The notes beneath the pieces were generated by a model, which worked only from the letters and a program-made list of their open reading frames with translations, was not told the origin of the DNA and ran no database searches. The position numbers were made by a program, and so were the translations under genes. From Microbulbifer sp. ALW1 (GTDB taxonomy: Bacteria > Pseudomonadota > Gammaproteobacteria > Pseudomonadales > Cellvibrionaceae), in contig NZ_CP047569.1 in NCBI RefSeq assembly GCF_009903625.1, forward strand, positions 1,644,501 through 1,708,500: DNA of 64,000 nucleotides. Direction: 5' to 3'. Every line of letters begins with the position of its first letter. Position 1 is the first letter of the stretch. Positions 55,655 to 64,000 of the stretch are shown piece by piece.

Positions 55655-57016
55655 GTGGAAACACTAAAACAGGATCAGCATGTACTCCGTGAAACGGAGT
55701 CTTCAGTGACTCCAGAGAGCACCGGTCTAATGGACCGGATTTTCAAACTGAGCGAACACAAAACCACGGTAAAGACCGAATTGGTCGCCGGTCTTACAAC
55801 CTTCTTTACCATGGCGTATGTGATTTTCGTAAACCCCAACATCATGGCCGCGGCCGGTGTGGATCACGGGGCGGCATTTGTTGCTACCTGTATCGGCGCT
55901 GCGCTGGCGTGTTTCCTGATGGGGCTCTACGCCAACTGGCCGGTGGGACTGGCTCCGGGCATGGGGCTCAATGCGTTTTTCACCTACACCGTTGTCGGTG
56001 AAATGGGATACAGCTGGCAGATAGCGCTGGGCGCCGTATTTATCTCCGGCGTGCTGTTTATGATCATGAGTCTGTCGCGGATCCGTGAGTGGCTGCTGAA
56101 CAGTATCCCTCTCAGCCTGCGCTTCGCCATGGGTGCCGGTGTGGGCCTCTTCCTGGGGCTGATCGGCCTGAAAACTGCGGGCATCGTGGTTGCCAACCCG
56201 GCTACCCTGCTGTCCATGGGCAGTTTCAGTAACCCTTCCGCACTGCTCGCTGCACTCTGCTTTCTGCTGATTGCGATTCTCAGCTACCGCAAAATGTTCG
56301 GCGCCATCCTGTTCAGCATGCTGGGCGTGACCGCGCTGGGCTGGATGTTTGGCCTGGTGGAATATCAGGGGCTGGTTTCAGCGCCGCCGAGCCTGGCGCC
56401 CACCTGGATGGCAATGGATATTGCCGGCGCCCTGAATGTCGGCATGATCAGCGTGATCCTCGCCTTCCTGTTTGTGAATATGTTCGATACCGCCGGCACC
56501 CTGATGGGGGTGGCGCACCGCGCCCACCTTGTCGATGACGATGGCCGTATCAAAAATCTTTCGCGCGCCCTTAAGGCCGATTCTTCCTCCAGCGTAATGG
56601 GTGCCTTTTTCGGCTGCCCACCGGTGACCAGCTACGTGGAAAGTGCATCCGGCGTTGCCGCCGGCGGTCGCACCGGACTGACAGCCGTCACCGTCGGTGC
56701 GCTGTTTCTGCTGGCCATGTTCTTCGCGCCGCTGGCGGGAATGATTCCGGCGTACGCCACCGCAGGTGCGCTGATCTATGTGGCCATGTTGATGATGGGT
56801 GGCATGGCGCATATCAACTGGAAAGATCACACCGATACCATCCCGGCCATCGTTACCGTGGTGATGATGCCGCTGACCTTCTCCATCGCCAATGGCATCG
56901 CACTGGGCTTCCTGACCTACACCGCCATGAAGCTGTTTACCGGCCAGCACGAAAAAGTGTCCGTGAGCCTGTATGTGCTGAGCGCCATTTTTATCGCCAA
57001 GTTTGCGTTCCTGTAA
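55655..57016 (+). CDS. NCS2 purine permease (guanine/hypoxanthine type)
   Basis: Inner-membrane nucleobase:proton symporter of 453 residues in the AzgA-like branch of NCS2, which takes up adenine, guanine or hypoxanthine. It has about 13 hydrophobic segments, with TELVAGLTTFFTMAYVIFVN near 45, PVGLAPGMGLNAFFTYTVV near 110, the signature VNMFDTAGTLMGVA near 282 and FGCPPVTSYVESASG near 324. The GTG at 55655 with GAGAGG seven bases before is preferred to the ATG at 55640, which lacks a ribosome site. Confidence 0.92.
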   Translation: METLKQDQHVLRETESSVTPESTGLMDRIFKLSEHKTTVKTELVAGLTTFFTMAYVIFVNPNIMAAAGVDHGAAFVATCIGAALACFLMGLYANWPVGLAPGMGLNAFFTYTVVGEMGYSWQIALGAVFISGVLFMIMSLSRIREWLLNSIPLSLRFAMGAGVGLFLGLIGLKTAGIVVANPATLLSMGSFSNPSALLAALCFLLIAILSYRKMFGAILFSMLGVTALGWMFGLVEYQGLVSAPPSLAPTWMAMDIAGALNVGMISVILAFLFVNMFDTAGTLMGVAHRAHLVDDDGRIKNLSRALKADSSSSVMGAFFGCPPVTSYVESASGVAAGGRTGLTAVTVGALFLLAMFFAPLAGMIPAYATAGALIYVAMLMMGGMAHINWKDHTDTIPAIVTVVMMPLTFSIANGIALGFLTYTAMKLFTGQHEKVSVSLYVLSAIFIAKFAFL

Positions 57017-57243
57017 GCCGCATTTCTCCAAGGCGAAACGCTAAGCAAAAAATTGCGATCCAGAAATGACTCACCGCCGGGGTGCTGATTACGCACCCCG
57101 GTCCGGGTGAGGTGTGTCTGGGAAATGCGCATTCAAGGGCCGTGAAGAGCCTGCCCCAAGGGTTGTTGGAAGTTTGTGGTCGACAGCCAGGCAAACGAAG
57201 CACGCGCTGCGTGCACAATAAAAATAACCTGAGAGAATGAGTT

Positions 57244-58002
57244 GTGAAATCAATCAATAAAATCCTGATGACTTCCGCCCTGGCTGCGGCCATCGCGCCC
57301 GCCGCTCATGCGGAGCGTTTTTTCGGCTCCTCCAGTGTGTCTGTTCTGCACAGTGGCCAATATGAAACCTTTGGCGACCGGCAGGAGGATGCCACCGTTT
57401 TCACTTTTGAAAATGTGGCAGCGAACAACTGGGGTGACAGTTTCTTCTTCCTCGATCGCTACCAGGTGGAAGATGAAGACACCGGCGCTAACGATACTTA
57501 CGGCGAATTCGCACCGCGGGTAAGCCTGGGATGGTTGACCGGCAACGAGCTGAAGCTTGGACCGGTAAAAGATATTTTGCTGGCGGGAACTTACGAATTC
57601 GGCGGCGGTGCCGATGCGGATAACTATCTTGCGGGCGTTGGTGTCAGCTGGGACCTTCCTGGTGTCCAGTATTTCAATACCAACTTCTACTATGTGGATA
57701 ACAACACGGCGTTTGACAACCCGAATGACTGGCAGATGACGGTAACCTGGGGCGCGCCCTTTGAAATTGGCTCGGCCAAGTTACTGTTTGACGGTTTCGC
57801 GGACTATTCTTCCGGTGTCGGTGGTGCCCAGGCGGCGGAAACCCATATCAACCCGCAGCTGACGCTGGACATCGGTAGCCTGACGGATAACCCCGGCGTT
57901 ATGTACGCGGGTATTGAGTATTCCTACTGGCGCAACAAATTTGGTACCCGTGCCATTGATACCGAGAATGCGGTGAGTGCGTTGGTGAAGTTTTACTTCT
58001 AA
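57244..58002 (+). CDS. Tsx/OmpK-type nucleoside outer-membrane channel
   Basis: Outer-membrane barrel of 252 residues in the nucleoside-specific channel-forming family. The signal peptide is MKSINKILMTSALAAAIAPAAHA. The mature protein has alternating beta strands (SFFFLDRYQVEDED, EFAPRVSLGWLTG, YFNTNFYYVDNNT, YAGIEYSYWRNKFG) and ends in VKFYF, the C-terminal aromatic signal of barrels. It starts with a GTG. Between the permease and this gene is an imperfect hairpin (57076-57100) without a T-run. It should let nucleosides or bases cross the outer membrane to feed the permease. Confidence 0.88.
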   Translation: MKSINKILMTSALAAAIAPAAHAERFFGSSSVSVLHSGQYETFGDRQEDATVFTFENVAANNWGDSFFFLDRYQVEDEDTGANDTYGEFAPRVSLGWLTGNELKLGPVKDILLAGTYEFGGGADADNYLAGVGVSWDLPGVQYFNTNFYYVDNNTAFDNPNDWQMTVTWGAPFEIGSAKLLFDGFADYSSGVGGAQAAETHINPQLTLDIGSLTDNPGVMYAGIEYSYWRNKFGTRAIDTENAVSALVKFYF

Positions 58003-58019
58003 CTTGTGAATTCTCGCGA

Positions 58020-58058
58020 TAAAAAATGCCCGGGCAGTGATGCTCGGGCATTTTTTTG
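58020..58058 (+). terminator. terminator after the Tsx-type gene
   Basis: AAAAAATGCCCGGGCA pairs with TGCTCGGGCATTTTTTT across GTGA. The stem has one mismatch and a good T-run. Confidence 0.9.
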
Positions 58059-58079
58059 TTAGGGGTTTGAAGCTGGTTT

Positions 58080-58199
58080 GGTGGCGGTGGAGTACTGGGT
58101 GTAGGTTTTCGAAACCGCTGTGAATACATCCCTGTACGCTGCGTCAGCGACGTCCCTGTCGCTGACGCTTTCGAACACCTACACCCAGCACTCCACCTT
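58080..58199 (+). repeat. structured intergenic repeat, copy E
   Basis: Fifth and most divergent copy. The arms GGTGGAGTACTGGGTGTAGG and CCTACACCCAGCACTCCACC pair, with CTGGG replacing CCGGG on both sides. The inner hairpin is GCGTCAGCGAC/GTCGCTGACGC, where a C-G pair of the other copies has become U-A. It stands between the convergent Tsx-type gene and uraD. Confidence 0.85.
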
Positions 58200-58231
58200 A
58201 AATTCAGAGACCTTTACTTCGTAGCGCCGAA

Positions 58232-58768
58232 TTACTTGGCGCGGTCGACGAGCCGTAGACGGGCAATCTTGTTGATCTGCTCGATTGCGGTTTTGCGTTC
58301 TTCTTCAATGCTGTTTTTCAGGCGTACTTCGAACGCATCGAGAATCAGGAAGCGGTTACTGCCTTTCACCGCCATGATGAAGGGGAACTGGAAGCGGTCT
58401 TTGTAGGCATTGTTCAGTTGTTCGAAACGCGCCAGTTCTTCTGGTGTGCACTGATCCAAGCCGACGCCGGCCTGCTCTTTGGTGGAGTCGTCGGTCAGCT
58501 CGCCGGCCAACGCCGCTTTGCCTGCCAAATCCGGGTGGGCACAAATCACGCCCATCTGCTCTTCTTCTGTGGCCCCCCAAAGCTCCTGCGCCATCGCCTC
58601 CGCCAATACCAGCGGATCGGAGTGATCTTCTGAAAGCCCTTTGTCCCACGCTCTCTGCGCAACCCAGGGGGAGTGTTCGTAGATATCCCCAAACCGCGCA
58701 ACAAAATCCTCACGGCGCTGGGTGGCCGGCGCTGGCGCCAGGCGATTTGCAGTAATGGTTGCGGTCAT
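58232..58768 (-). CDS. uraD: OHCU decarboxylase UraD
   Basis: Decarboxylates 2-oxo-4-hydroxy-4-carboxy-5-ureidoimidazoline to (S)-allantoin, the last step of urate breakdown. The 178 residues contain the family motifs EHSPWVAQRAW, ICAHPDLAGKAA, EQAGVGLDQCTPEELARFEQLNNAYKDRF and FPFIMAVKG, and the C-terminal RLKNSIEEER. The frame upstream of 58768 is read-through into a divergent promoter region and hiuH. It stands divergent to hiuH. Confidence 0.94.
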   Translation of the reverse strand: MTATITANRLAPAPATQRREDFVARFGDIYEHSPWVAQRAWDKGLSEDHSDPLVLAEAMAQELWGATEEEQMGVICAHPDLAGKAALAGELTDDSTKEQAGVGLDQCTPEELARFEQLNNAYKDRFQFPFIMAVKGSNRFLILDAFEVRLKNSIEEERKTAIEQINKIARLRLVDRAK

Positions 58769-58819
58769 CGTTCTCTCTCCTGATCCTGCTAGATTAATGT
58801 ATTCACTTACAAAAACAAA

Positions 58820-58829
58820 TTGTATACAC
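58820..58829. promoter_or_regulatory. GntR-type operator between uraD and hiuH
   Basis: TTGTATACAC, one base from the palindrome, followed by AAAGTGT as in the site before puuE. It lies between the divergent uraD and hiuH and may control both. Confidence 0.6.
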
Positions 58830-58957
58830 AAAGTGTTTGAATATGTATCCATATTTGGTGTAAAAATAAATCCACAACATACAGCAGCACTCGGAGTCCT
58901 CTTTATAGACCGGGTGCTGAAAGCATCTGCGAGATTGGAAGAACACAGGAGAAAACG

Positions 58958-59311
58958 ATGGGACGTCTCACTACCCATGTGCTGGATACCGCCCTGGGAT
59001 TGCCGGGGCAGGGGATTCGGGTGGAGGTCTACCGGCTGAACGGCGGAAACCGCACTTGGATCAAGGAAGTGGTCACCAATGACGACGGCCGCTGCGATGG
59101 CCCGATTCTGGAAGGTAATGACTTCGCCATCGGCGAATACGAGCTGGTATTCCACGCCGGTGACTACCTGCGCCGCCAGGGCAACAAAAATGGCGAGCCG
59201 CGTTTTCTGGATGTGATTCCGCTGCGCTTTGGCGTGGCCGATGCCTCGCAGCATTACCACGTGCCGCTGCTGGTATCGCCTTACAGCTATTCCACTTACC
59301 GGGGAAGCTGA
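58958..59311 (+). CDS. hiuH: 5-hydroxyisourate hydrolase
   Basis: Transthyretin-like enzyme of 117 residues that hydrolyses 5-hydroxyisourate to OHCU. It has the N-terminal LTTHVLDTALGLPGQGI (catalytic His near residue 7), the Arg region NDDGRCDGPIL and the C-terminal tetrapeptide YRGS that marks the enzyme rather than transthyretin. There is no signal peptide. It stands divergent to uraD. Confidence 0.96.
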   Translation: MGRLTTHVLDTALGLPGQGIRVEVYRLNGGNRTWIKEVVTNDDGRCDGPILEGNDFAIGEYELVFHAGDYLRRQGNKNGEPRFLDVIPLRFGVADASQHYHVPLLVSPYSYSTYRGS

Positions 59312-59352
59312 TCTTACGGTAATTAACATCTGAGGTTGCTCGGAGTCAGGCC

Positions 59353-59480
59353 TCAGATGCGAAGGGAGGGAACCGGGTGCGGCTTTTCAGGAGCGTCGCA
59401 AACAGGATGTTTGCGCCGCAGCGCCCAGGGATGGGTTCACAGCGGTCCTGAAAAGCCGTACCCGGTTCCCTCCCGCCACA
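59353..59480 (-). repeat. structured intergenic repeat, copy F
   Basis: Sixth copy, reverse orientation. It begins CAGATGCGAAGG and ends CCGCCACA. The arms GGGAGGGAACCGGG and CCCGGTTCCCTCCC pair, and the inner hairpin is of the GCAAACAGGATGTTTGC type, as in copy C. It lies between hiuH and puuD. Confidence 0.87.
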
Positions 59481-59571
59481 GGACCCGCTGATACGGAGAA
59501 AGGTGGGCCCGCGAGGTGGGAGAATTAGTTTTCCTGCTTCGAAAAACAATAAGTGAAAAAGAGAACGGGCT

Positions 59572-60939
59572 ATGGAATCTTTTATCCTGGAATTTGCAAA
59601 CTTTATGCTGCGCTGGCTGCACGTGATTGCCGCCATCGCCTGGATTGGCGAATCAATTTATTTCGTCATGCTCGACAACGGACTGAAAAAGCCGGAAAAC
59701 GAAGCCTGTCGTAAAAAAGGCGTCTTCGGCGAAATGTGGGCCGTTCACGGCGGCGGTTTCTATCACAACCAGAAATACGCAAACAGCCCGGAAAAACTGC
59801 CAGATGACCTCCACTGGTCCTTCTGGAAATCCTATACCACCTGGCTCTCCGGCTTTGCCCTGTTCATATTGCTCTATATGACCAACCCAGCCTTCTACCT
59901 CATCAACACCCAAAGTGACTGGGCCTGGGCCGCGGGCCTCAGCGGCTGGCAAGCCAACATCGTCGCCGTCGGTTTCCTTCTCTCCGGCTGGGTGATCTAC
60001 AACGAACTCTGCAAACGCATCAGCCCCAACATGGAGCGCGACGGAATCTTGAGTATTGCCGTCGGCGTACTGATGGTGGTCGTCGCCTACGTCAGTACCC
60101 AACTGTTTGCCGGCCGCGCCGCCTTCCTGATGACCGGTGCCGTCATGGCCACTGCCATGTCCGCCAACGTCTTCTTCTGGATCATCCCCGGCCAGCGCCG
60201 CATGGTAAATGCCATGAAAGAAGGCAAAGAACCCAACCCCCTGGATGGCAAGCGCGGTAAACAACGCTCGGTACACAACACCTACTTCACCCTACCGGTA
60301 GTACTGCTGATGATCAGCAACCACTACGCCTTCACCTATACACATGAATTTTCCTGGGTGATCATGACGTTGTTCATTTTTGCCGGTGCCCTGATTCGTC
60401 AGTTCTTCGTGTTGATGCACGCCGGCCAAATCAAGCCGGGCTACCCCGCGGCCGGAGTGGCTCTGATCATGGTCGCTTTCTGGATTGTTTCACCGCAGGC
60501 GGCACCTAACCTGGCCGCGCCGGTAGCGCAGGCGGAGGTGGTTGAAGAGTCGGCGGCTGCAGTCGAAGCACAACTGCAGGGGCAGGGTGAAAAAGCCACT
60601 GAAACCGAACTGGCTGCCGAAGAGGCTGATTCTGATGCGGTGGCGGAAGTACGGGAATCCAGCGAAGGCACAGCAGCGGTGGACAGCGCGGCGACTGAGT
60701 CCACACAGGCGGAACTTTATACCGTGATGGAGCGCCACTGTACGGCCTGTCACTCCCAGTCCCCGACTCAGCCCGGATTCTCCGCGCCCCCTGCCGGTTT
60801 TGCCTTCGATAGCCACGAGCAAATCCAGCAGACCAAAGCCAAAATCCAGGCAGCGGTCGCCAGTGGCTATATGCCTCTGGGTAACATGACTGGAATGAGT
60901 GATGAAGAGCGGGCGGTGATTGCGGCTTGGTCCGAGTAG
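59572..60939 (+). CDS. puuD: membrane-bound cytochrome-type urate oxidase PuuD
   Basis: Integral-membrane urate oxidase of 455 residues that converts urate to 5-hydroxyisourate without a soluble uricase. The N-terminal Urate_ox_N domain (about 1-300) has several helices, with LRWLHVIAAIAWIGESIYFV at residues 13-32 and GGGFYHNQKY near 60. A Glu/Ala-rich linker (about 315-380) leads to a class I cytochrome c domain with CTACH near 390-394 and MPLGNMTGM as a likely axial Met region. Electrons should go to the respiratory chain. Confidence 0.93.
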   Translation: MESFILEFANFMLRWLHVIAAIAWIGESIYFVMLDNGLKKPENEACRKKGVFGEMWAVHGGGFYHNQKYANSPEKLPDDLHWSFWKSYTTWLSGFALFILLYMTNPAFYLINTQSDWAWAAGLSGWQANIVAVGFLLSGWVIYNELCKRISPNMERDGILSIAVGVLMVVVAYVSTQLFAGRAAFLMTGAVMATAMSANVFFWIIPGQRRMVNAMKEGKEPNPLDGKRGKQRSVHNTYFTLPVVLLMISNHYAFTYTHEFSWVIMTLFIFAGALIRQFFVLMHAGQIKPGYPAAGVALIMVAFWIVSPQAAPNLAAPVAQAEVVEESAAAVEAQLQGQGEKATETELAAEEADSDAVAEVRESSEGTAAVDSAATESTQAELYTVMERHCTACHSQSPTQPGFSAPPAGFAFDSHEQIQQTKAKIQAAVASGYMPLGNMTGMSDEERAVIAAWSE

Positions 60940-61007
60940 TTTTGAACTCCCCGTGGTGGCGGGCGAGCGTTGTGGTTCTTTTCAAAGTTGGTTTTCACCA
61001 CACTTGT

Positions 61008-61017
61008 TTGTATACAA
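61008..61017. promoter_or_regulatory. GntR-type operator (self)
   Basis: TTGTATACAA, a perfect palindrome 58 bases before the GntR regulator gene, fits autoregulation. Confidence 0.65.
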
Positions 61018-61074
61018 TAGGCGGTTTCCAAATCCACAAACGCCAATACAAGCAAGCACAGGAACTTACGGGGA

Positions 61075-61803
61075 ATGCCTGAAGTCACCGCGGACACCGC
61101 ACCAGCCACCAAGCGCAAACGCCAGGAAGGCACCGAACGCGAGGATGCAATCTACCAGTCCATCAGTGACGCCGTGGTCGAGCATCGCCTCAAGCCGGGC
61201 TCCCGCCTGCGCGAAGATGCCTTGTCCGAGGTGTTCGGCGTAAGCCGCACGGGCATTCGCAAAGTATTGCAGCGTTTGGCCATGGAGCAGCTGGTGACCA
61301 TTGCCCCGCGGCGTGGTGCCAGTGTTGCCCGGCCTTCGGCGGATGAAGCCCGCGAGGTGTTTGCCGCACGCCAGATGATCGAGTGCGGCCTGATGCCGGA
61401 GGTGGCGAGCCGGGTAACCAAGTCCGAGATTGCGGAGCTGCGTATGCTGGCGAAACGCGAGGTGGATGCGTTGCGGGATGGCAACAACAGCGTTGCGATT
61501 CGCACTTCTTCCGAATTCCACGAGCGCCTCGCGCAAATGTCCGGGAACAAAACCCTGGCGGAATTCGTCGGCCGCCTGTGTTCCCGATCCTCCTTGATTC
61601 TCGCGGTTTACGGCAATTCGGCGAGCGACCATATGGGTTGCGAGTCCCACGATCACGATGAGTTGGTGCGTTTGCTGGAAGCTGGCGACGGTGCAGGTGC
61701 GTCTCAATTTATGCTGGAACACCTGAAAGCCGTTGAGGGCTCTCTGTCTATCGTGGAGGGCGCTGAAGAGGTGCCGGATCTTTACAGTATTTTCGGTAAC
61801 TGA
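61075..61803 (+). CDS. GntR-family regulator (FadR/FCD type) of the ureide genes
   Basis: DNA-binding regulator of 242 residues. The winged helix (about 20-90) has QSISDAVVEHRLKPGSRLRE, LSEVFGVSRTGIRKVLQRL and QLVTIAPRRGASVARP. The C-terminal FCD domain is all-helical with metal or ligand residues in IRTSSEFHERLAQMSGN and ESHDHDELVRLLEAG. It lies within the ureide cluster; four TTGTATACAN sites surround the pathway genes. The effector may be urate, allantoin or another ureide, which is inference. Confidence 0.88.
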   Translation: MPEVTADTAPATKRKRQEGTEREDAIYQSISDAVVEHRLKPGSRLREDALSEVFGVSRTGIRKVLQRLAMEQLVTIAPRRGASVARPSADEAREVFAARQMIECGLMPEVASRVTKSEIAELRMLAKREVDALRDGNNSVAIRTSSEFHERLAQMSGNKTLAEFVGRLCSRSSLILAVYGNSASDHMGCESHDHDELVRLLEAGDGAGASQFMLEHLKAVEGSLSIVEGAEEVPDLYSIFGN

Positions 61804-61814
61804 TTCTTTTCTAC

Positions 61815-61842
61815 GGGCCTGAAGTCCTTTCGGGCCCTTCTT
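61815..61842 (+). terminator. terminator after the GntR gene
   Basis: GGGCCTGAAG pairs with TTTCGGGCCC over TCC (two G-U pairs), followed by TTCTT. The gap 61843-62007 is otherwise a pyrimidine-rich stretch and shows no gene. Confidence 0.7.
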
Positions 61843-62007
61843 GATCTTCCTTTTCTTAATCTTCCCTCTCTTACATATCCCGTTCTTTCTCTGACTTTTC
61901 CCGTCTGATGCTGCGGCCTTTGTCGTAGCTAGTCGCGTGCGCGTAAAAAACTTCACTTAACGCCAATCCAGTGATTGCAAATCCAGTGAACACAATATAT
62001 CGTTGTC

Positions 62008-62017
62008 TTGTATACAA
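62008..62017. promoter_or_regulatory. GntR-type operator before puuE
   Basis: TTGTATACAA, perfect, 108 bases before puuE, followed by AAAAGTGTCTACAC, a second imperfect site. Confidence 0.65.
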
Positions 62018-62124
62018 AAAGTGTCTACACAAAATAAGTTAATCGTGTATGCACTTGGTTGCCGGAGCGCACTTCGGAAAAACCAGTTGCCAGCGGTAAA
62101 TAGCAACAGAAAGGAATAACAACC

Positions 62125-63129
62125 TTGAATTCACTGGATCAGGATCAGGATCAGTACCCCCGCGACCTCATTGGTTACGGCCGCAAGCAGCCCCAGGCCA
62201 ATTGGCCCGGGCGCGCCAGGATCGCCGTGCAGTTCGTGCTGAACTACGAAGAGGGTGGGGAGAATTGTGTGCTGCACGGGGACAGCCACTCGGAGCGCTT
62301 CCTGTCAGAAATCGTCGGCGCAGAAGCCTATGCCGATCGCCATATGAGCATGGAGTCCATTTACGAATACGGCTCACGTGCCGGGGTGTGGCGCATCCTC
62401 AACGAATTCGAAAAGCGCGGCCTGCCACTCACCGTGTTTGGTGTCGCCATGGCACTGGAGCGCCACCCGGAACTGGCGCTGGCCTTTAAAGAGCTCGGTC
62501 ATGAAATCGCCTGTCACGGCCTGCGATGGATTCACTATCAGGGCGTGCCGGAAAACATCGAGCGCGAGCATATGCGTCGCGCCATCGAAATCTTCCAGAA
62601 GCTGTACGGTGAAAAACCCCTCGGCTGGTACACCGGGCGCGACAGCCCCAATACCCGCCGCTTGCTGCTGGACGAAGGTTGCTTCCTCTACGACAGCGAC
62701 AACTATGGCGACGATCTGCCGTTCTGGTCGCAATCCCAGGACAGTAGCGGTGAATCCCACAGCCATTTAGTCGTGCCCTACACCCTGGATACCAACGACA
62801 TGCGTTTTGCCACGCCCCAGGGATTCAATACCGGCGAACATTTTTTTGACTACCTGCGTGACGCTTTTGATGTGCTCTACGCCGAGGGCGAAGACGCACC
62901 AAAAATGCTGAGTGTGGGTTTGCACTGCCGGCTGATCGGGCGCCCGGGGCGTTTCCGCGCGCTGCAAAAATTTCTCGATCACATCGAGCAACACGACCGG
63001 GTTTGGGTCACCCGCCGTGTGGACATTGCCCGTCACTGGGTAAAACAGCACCCGGCGCCAGGCCCGTCACAGTGGGCAAGTAAGAAACTGGTTTGTAGCA
63101 GTTTGGACACAGAGCTAGAAAAATCATGA
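62125..63129 (+). CDS. puuE: allantoinase PuuE (polysaccharide deacetylase fold)
   Basis: Hydrolyses allantoin to allantoate; unlike classic allantoinase it has the NodB/polysaccharide deacetylase fold. The 334 residues include YPRDLIGYGRKQPQANWPG, AVQFVLNYEEGGENCVLHGD, EYGSRAGVWRI, ACHGLRWI, GWYTGRDSPNTRRLL and MLSVGLHCRLIGRPGR. It starts at a TTG with AAAGGAA nine bases before it; no ATG fits. It overlaps the next gene by four bases (ATGA). Confidence 0.95.
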   Translation: MNSLDQDQDQYPRDLIGYGRKQPQANWPGRARIAVQFVLNYEEGGENCVLHGDSHSERFLSEIVGAEAYADRHMSMESIYEYGSRAGVWRILNEFEKRGLPLTVFGVAMALERHPELALAFKELGHEIACHGLRWIHYQGVPENIEREHMRRAIEIFQKLYGEKPLGWYTGRDSPNTRRLLLDEGCFLYDSDNYGDDLPFWSQSQDSSGESHSHLVVPYTLDTNDMRFATPQGFNTGEHFFDYLRDAFDVLYAEGEDAPKMLSVGLHCRLIGRPGRFRALQKFLDHIEQHDRVWVTRRVDIARHWVKQHPAPGPSQWASKKLVCSSLDTELEKS

Positions 63130-63977
63130 GCAATTCGAAATTTCCAATGCACACCTACTACGCACCTAAAGGTGGACATCCGCCGCAGACGCAACTGTTG
63201 TCAGATCGCGCGGTATTTACCGATGCTTACGCGGTCATTCCCAAGGGCGTAATGCGCGATATCGTCACCAGTTACCTGCCGTTCTGGGAGAAGACCCGCC
63301 TGTGGGTGTTGTCCCGTCCGCTGTCTGGATTTGCCGAGACCTTTTCCCAATACATCATGGAAGTACAGTCCGGTGGCGGTAGCGAAAAGCCGGAATCCGA
63401 TCCCAATGCTGAGGGTGTTCTGTTCGTGGTGGAAGGGGAGCTGACGCTGACCCTGAACGGCGAGCGCTACCGGATGGAAGAGGGGGGTTACGCCTTTATT
63501 CCGCCGGGCAGTGATTGGCAGGTACGCAATGAATGTGCCTCTACCCTGCGCTTCCACTGGGTGCGCAAATACTACGAGCGCGTAGATGGCATTGATGTGC
63601 CGGAAGCCTTCGTCACCAATGAAAAAGATGTTACGCCCATCGAAATGCCGGAAACCGAAGGTTGCTGGGCAACCACGCGCTTCGTGGATATTGAAGATAT
63701 TCGCCACGATATGCATGTGAACATCGTTACCTTCCAGCCCGGCGGTGTTATCCCGTTTGCGGAGACCCATGTAATGGAGCATGGCCTCTACGTACTCCAG
63801 GGCAAGGCCGCCTACCTGCTGAATAAAGATTGGGTCGAAGTAGAGGCTGGCGATTACATGTGGCTGCGTGCCTTCTGCCCGCAAGCCTGCTACGCCGGTG
63901 GCCCGGGTCCTTTCCGTTACCTGCTGTACAAAGACGTAAACCGCCAAATGAAACTCGGCGGATTCGGAGCGCGTTAA
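63126..63977 (+). CDS. allE: (S)-ureidoglycine aminohydrolase
   Basis: Bicupin enzyme of 283 residues that releases ammonia from (S)-ureidoglycine to give ureidoglycolate. It has two cupin domains. The second carries the likely Mn-binding segment GGVIPFAETHVMEHGLYVLQG near 200-222 with His and Glu ligands. The first includes GVLFVVEGELTLTLNGERY and EEGGYAFIPPGSDW. Translation is coupled to puuE by the ATGA overlap. Allantoate amidohydrolase, the step between, is not in the window. Confidence 0.94.
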   Translation: MSNSKFPMHTYYAPKGGHPPQTQLLSDRAVFTDAYAVIPKGVMRDIVTSYLPFWEKTRLWVLSRPLSGFAETFSQYIMEVQSGGGSEKPESDPNAEGVLFVVEGELTLTLNGERYRMEEGGYAFIPPGSDWQVRNECASTLRFHWVRKYYERVDGIDVPEAFVTNEKDVTPIEMPETEGCWATTRFVDIEDIRHDMHVNIVTFQPGGVIPFAETHVMEHGLYVLQGKAAYLLNKDWVEVEAGDYMWLRAFCPQACYAGGPGPFRYLLYKDVNRQMKLGGFGAR

Positions 63978-64000
63978 CGGATTGTCATTACGGGGCCAAA

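Overview
The window looks like chromosome from a marine gammaproteobacterium with fairly high GC. Gene content, protein similarity recalled from memory and a recurring intergenic repeat point to the Cellvibrionales, perhaps Microbulbifer; that placement is inference, since no rRNA or marker search was possible. The layout is mostly ordinary metabolic and housekeeping DNA with one accessory island.

Region 1 (1-19390) is built around nitrate assimilation. On the minus strand are an outer-membrane porin, nasT (ANTAR antiterminator), nasS (nitrate sensor), a nitrate/nitrite MFS transporter, a PP2C phosphatase-kinase fusion, nirB, nirD, nasA and moeA. A small ABM-domain gene, trmH, a dienelactone hydrolase and a partial ABC ATPase follow. 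On the plus strand mobA and modA supply molybdenum cofactor. Three sigma-54-type promoters with NtrC-like palindromes or half-sites precede the porin, the transporter and nirB. The transporter leader has an intrinsic terminator overlapped by an ANTAR-type hexaloop hairpin, which fits NasS/NasT antitermination.

Region 2 (19391-33365) holds pntAB behind a long AT-rich leader, a lipoprotein with a HELAH metalloprotease motif, a CE12-type esterase, and the conserved housekeeping run yhbY / rlmE-ftsH-folP-glmM-tpiA-secG-tRNA-Leu(GAG).

Region 3 (33455-46515) is a probable phage-defence island directly after the tRNA. It has an SNF2-type helicase, a decayed Fic gene, a small basic protein, a large beta-class adenine methyltransferase, a Res-like helicase with a C-terminal PD-(D/E)xK nuclease, a PLD-type protein, a 38-residue ORF and an unrecognised protein. 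The set matches no named system I can assign with certainty. The catalytic core of the methyltransferase is AT-rich between GC-rich ends, suggesting domain exchange.

Region 4 (46593-63977) has a YebC/YeeN-type gene and then an almost complete purine-to-ureide catabolic cluster: xdhABC, a RutR-like TetR regulator, guanine deaminase, a purine permease, a Tsx-type channel, uraD, hiuH, puuD, a GntR regulator, puuE and ureidoglycine aminohydrolase. Four copies of TTGTATACAN in the ureide genes and RutR-like boxes near xdhA, tetR and guaD suggest two regulators that share control.

A family of six inverted-repeat elements of about 120-150 bp, with covarying arms and a conserved core, sits in gaps of the nitrate and ureide clusters. 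It is one of the least explained features here.
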